Of a stretch of DNA of 64,000 bases, positions 62,256-64,000 are shown piece after piece. The stretch's first letter is position 1. Every line of letters begins with the position of its first letter. The notes below the pieces were generated by a model that saw nothing but the letters and a program-made list of their open reading frames with translations, was not told where the DNA came from and ran no database searches. The stretch is from Lineus longissimus. Its lineage: Eukaryota; Nemertea; Pilidiophora; Heteronemertea; Lineidae. Location of the stretch: assembly GCF_910592395.1 (NCBI RefSeq), contig NC_088308.1, forward strand, positions 18,615,501-18,679,500, written 5' to 3'. The position numbers and the translations under genes were made by a program.

Positions 62256-63931
62256 AATTCCTCTTTCTCCACGATGACAACCTGAAGTAACATGGACACC
62301 TTTCAATTGCAGACAAATATTGCTGGCTTCCGAAAATGTGTTGTAAGCTACATCATTCCCTGGCCTTTCACTCGGCACCTATGACCGACCTTATTTAAGG
62401 TGTCCGAGGAGTGGATCATTTATACGACTGACCCTGGAATTCGATGATGTTACAAAAAGTCGGTGAAGAAGAGGTCTCACCGGGCGTCACGATGGCTTTT
62501 TCGGAGCAAAACCTGGACATGCCCAGACTGACCGAACTGGTTTTTAATGTTGGATAAAAATTTAATTACACCAATTTTTCTCAAACGCGCACTATCTGCT
62601 GTCAGCCCGCCATACCAATCACTCTATCTTGACAAGCACGTTTGTCAAGTCTTGCCACTCGGATACTCCGAAGTCCCACCCTTTTGTCTTCATCCTCTCT
62701 AACAAATTCCACTTTCAAGTCTTTCCATTGGTTTTTTTGAGTTACTTGATAAGCTGAGTTGACAGAAATTAAGTCCTTGAGACTGCAGTCCTTTCGAGCA
62801 ACAGGCGAGGTTTACTGAACCGGCCAAAAATTATCATCATTTGATCACAACTTCCCAAGATCACAACCATGTAAATATTTTTTTTGTGTACGAACTAGGC
62901 CCTACAAATGCTACAATGTATTTATATGAACGACCCGACTCAACAGGCACAACCTTGTACCATTAAAAGTTTAGGAATAAGAAAGGAGAACTTTGTAAAC
63001 ACACGGTAAGTAGGCCATTAAAGCCAACAACGCCAATACACGAAAAATATCCTGGGTCAATGATATCAAGACACAAGTTCAACGGCGAAGTATATAGGCT
63101 TATTTGAAGAACATTCTAAATTGTACTCACCAAGCTCAGATAGCACTGTGTTCATATACCCATAGGCACCCGTAAAGTTTAAAAGTCTGAATTTTCAGAT
63201 TTCCTCACATGTTTTGCTTTTTGCTTCATTCACGACAAAAGGCTCCTTCTTACAAACCTCTCTACAAAACCGACTTATGAAATGTTTGGCGTGTGCTGCC
63301 ATCTCTCCTGTCCATCGAAACGCTTTGAATTGTTACTGTCGCTTGATAACCAACCCGGGGAAACCAGAGGCGAACATTGTAAGCGCCCCTAAGTCCCTTT
63401 AGAACCTTGGCATGAGTCCCTGTCTTCTGATTGTGACTTTGTCCTCATCTCATCCTACTACTATTTCGGAATGTATAACGGCACGGATGTGATGGCGCTG
63501 ATGGATGTTTGTCCGCCTATCAATGCGATGCTCTCTTCTGACAAAATTTCCCGTCTTGGTGGACAACAACTGGATGAGACGTGGAAAACGGGAGCATTTC
63601 GGAGAAGAGAGCAGTAGGCGAACAAAAAGTTACATATTCCGTAGTCACTGCATACAACAATTTAGGATGAATGGAAATGATTACAATGAAACACACGCAC
63701 TAATAACAGAAATTGCAGCGTATGTGATGCCGATGAACACTCCAGCCCTCGCAGTCCAAGTACACCAAACAAAAATATGACAAAGAAGTGGCGCAAAAAT
63801 GTATTCAAACGACAATGAAGACAAACTTGGGCAGATTTGAGTTGATTTTATTAATCCCTACCACGCGGCGTCTATGTTATGAAATTATCTTGATTTTGTG
63901 AAAACTCATTTGTCTCATCTGATTATTCAAG
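62256..63931. other. Intergenic region upstream of the PPxY gene
   Basis: Holds the promoter and 5' UTR of the PPxY protein gene and the downstream flank of the next minus-strand gene. Plus frames at 63214-63402 and 63505-63780 have no recognisable domain or splice support. No repeats of note. Confidence 0.4.
63847..63852 (-). terminator. Polyadenylation signal of the partial gene at the window end
   Basis: AATAAA on minus, about 80 bases after the stop codon at 63932-63934, giving a compact 3' UTR. Confidence 0.45.
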
Positions 63932-64000
63932 CTATTGGGCCAGCTTTTTCTTCCTTTTCTTTGGTTTCATCTTCGATTCCATGAGAAGCTGTGCTTTCAA
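63932..64000 (-). CDS. C-terminal end of an unidentified basic protein, partial
   Basis: The last 22 codons read LKAQLLMESKMKPKKRKKKL then AQ-stop, in an open frame to the window edge. The KPKKRKKK cluster is a strong nuclear or nucleolar localisation-type sequence, as found at the ends of ribosome-biogenesis factors and helicases. A polyadenylation signal follows at proper distance. The family cannot be named from this piece, and an intron could lie anywhere upstream. Confidence 0.5.
   Translation of the reverse strand: MKAQLLMESKMKPKKRKKKLAQ

Noticed and set aside
62256-62378. Upstream extension of the PPxY protein
   Set aside because: The extended frame would need a GTG start; the first ATG in frame is at 62255.

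Overview
The window reads as genomic DNA of a free-living bilaterian animal, most likely a marine invertebrate. Coding capacity is cut into many short exons with GT..AG borders in long AT-rich introns. Intergenic DNA is full of short inverted-repeat elements, minisatellites and tRNA-derived SINE-like pieces, and there is no operon-like layout. The conserved proteins are close to vertebrate ones, but I cannot fix the phylum from sequence alone. Gene models were built by hand from ORF peptides, splice sites and codon phase; every exon-exon phase in the four complete multi-exon or alternative-exon models was checked and is consistent.

Layout. 1-1.1 kb, minus: an intronless one-pass membrane protein resembling KCNE potassium-channel beta subunits. 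1.4-1.8 kb: coding-like remnants. 2-7 kb: intergenic, with a foldback repeat. 6,988-25,481, plus: a complete 18-exon BAIAP2/IRSp53-type gene (I-BAR, SH3, very long proline-rich tail, C-terminal WH2), with a 3' UTR to about 27.8 kb. 28-34.5 kb: repeat-rich accessory DNA with a 460-bp tandem duplication, a 167-bp perfect-looking foldback element, G-rich repeats and a few isolated exon-like minus-strand segments. 34.5-38.97 kb: probable 3' UTR and downstream DNA of USP7. 38,976-54,387, minus: a complete 29-exon USP7 deubiquitinase gene with an alternative first exon, a dead tandem copy of the exon that carries the catalytic histidine, SINE pieces and a 374-bp inverted-repeat element. 54,979-56,987, plus: a complete 4-exon HAPSTR1 (C16orf72) gene head-to-head with USP7. 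60,861-62,255, minus: a 4-exon two-pass membrane protein with four PPxY motifs. 63,932-64,000, minus: the basic C-terminus of another gene running off the window.

Biology. USP7 (deubiquitinase), HAPSTR1 (known in human as a partner of the E3 ligase HUWE1) and the PPxY membrane protein (expected to bind WW domains, typically of NEDD4-family E3 ligases) all point to ubiquitin control. USP7 and HAPSTR1 share a short divergent promoter region containing NRF1-like and YY1-like sites. They are also neighbours in human (16p13.2), so this looks like an old linked pair. BAIAP2 links Rac/Cdc42 signalling to membrane protrusion and actin and has no evident functional link to the rest. I found no bacterial-type systems, CRISPR arrays, rRNA genes or convincing intact tRNA genes.
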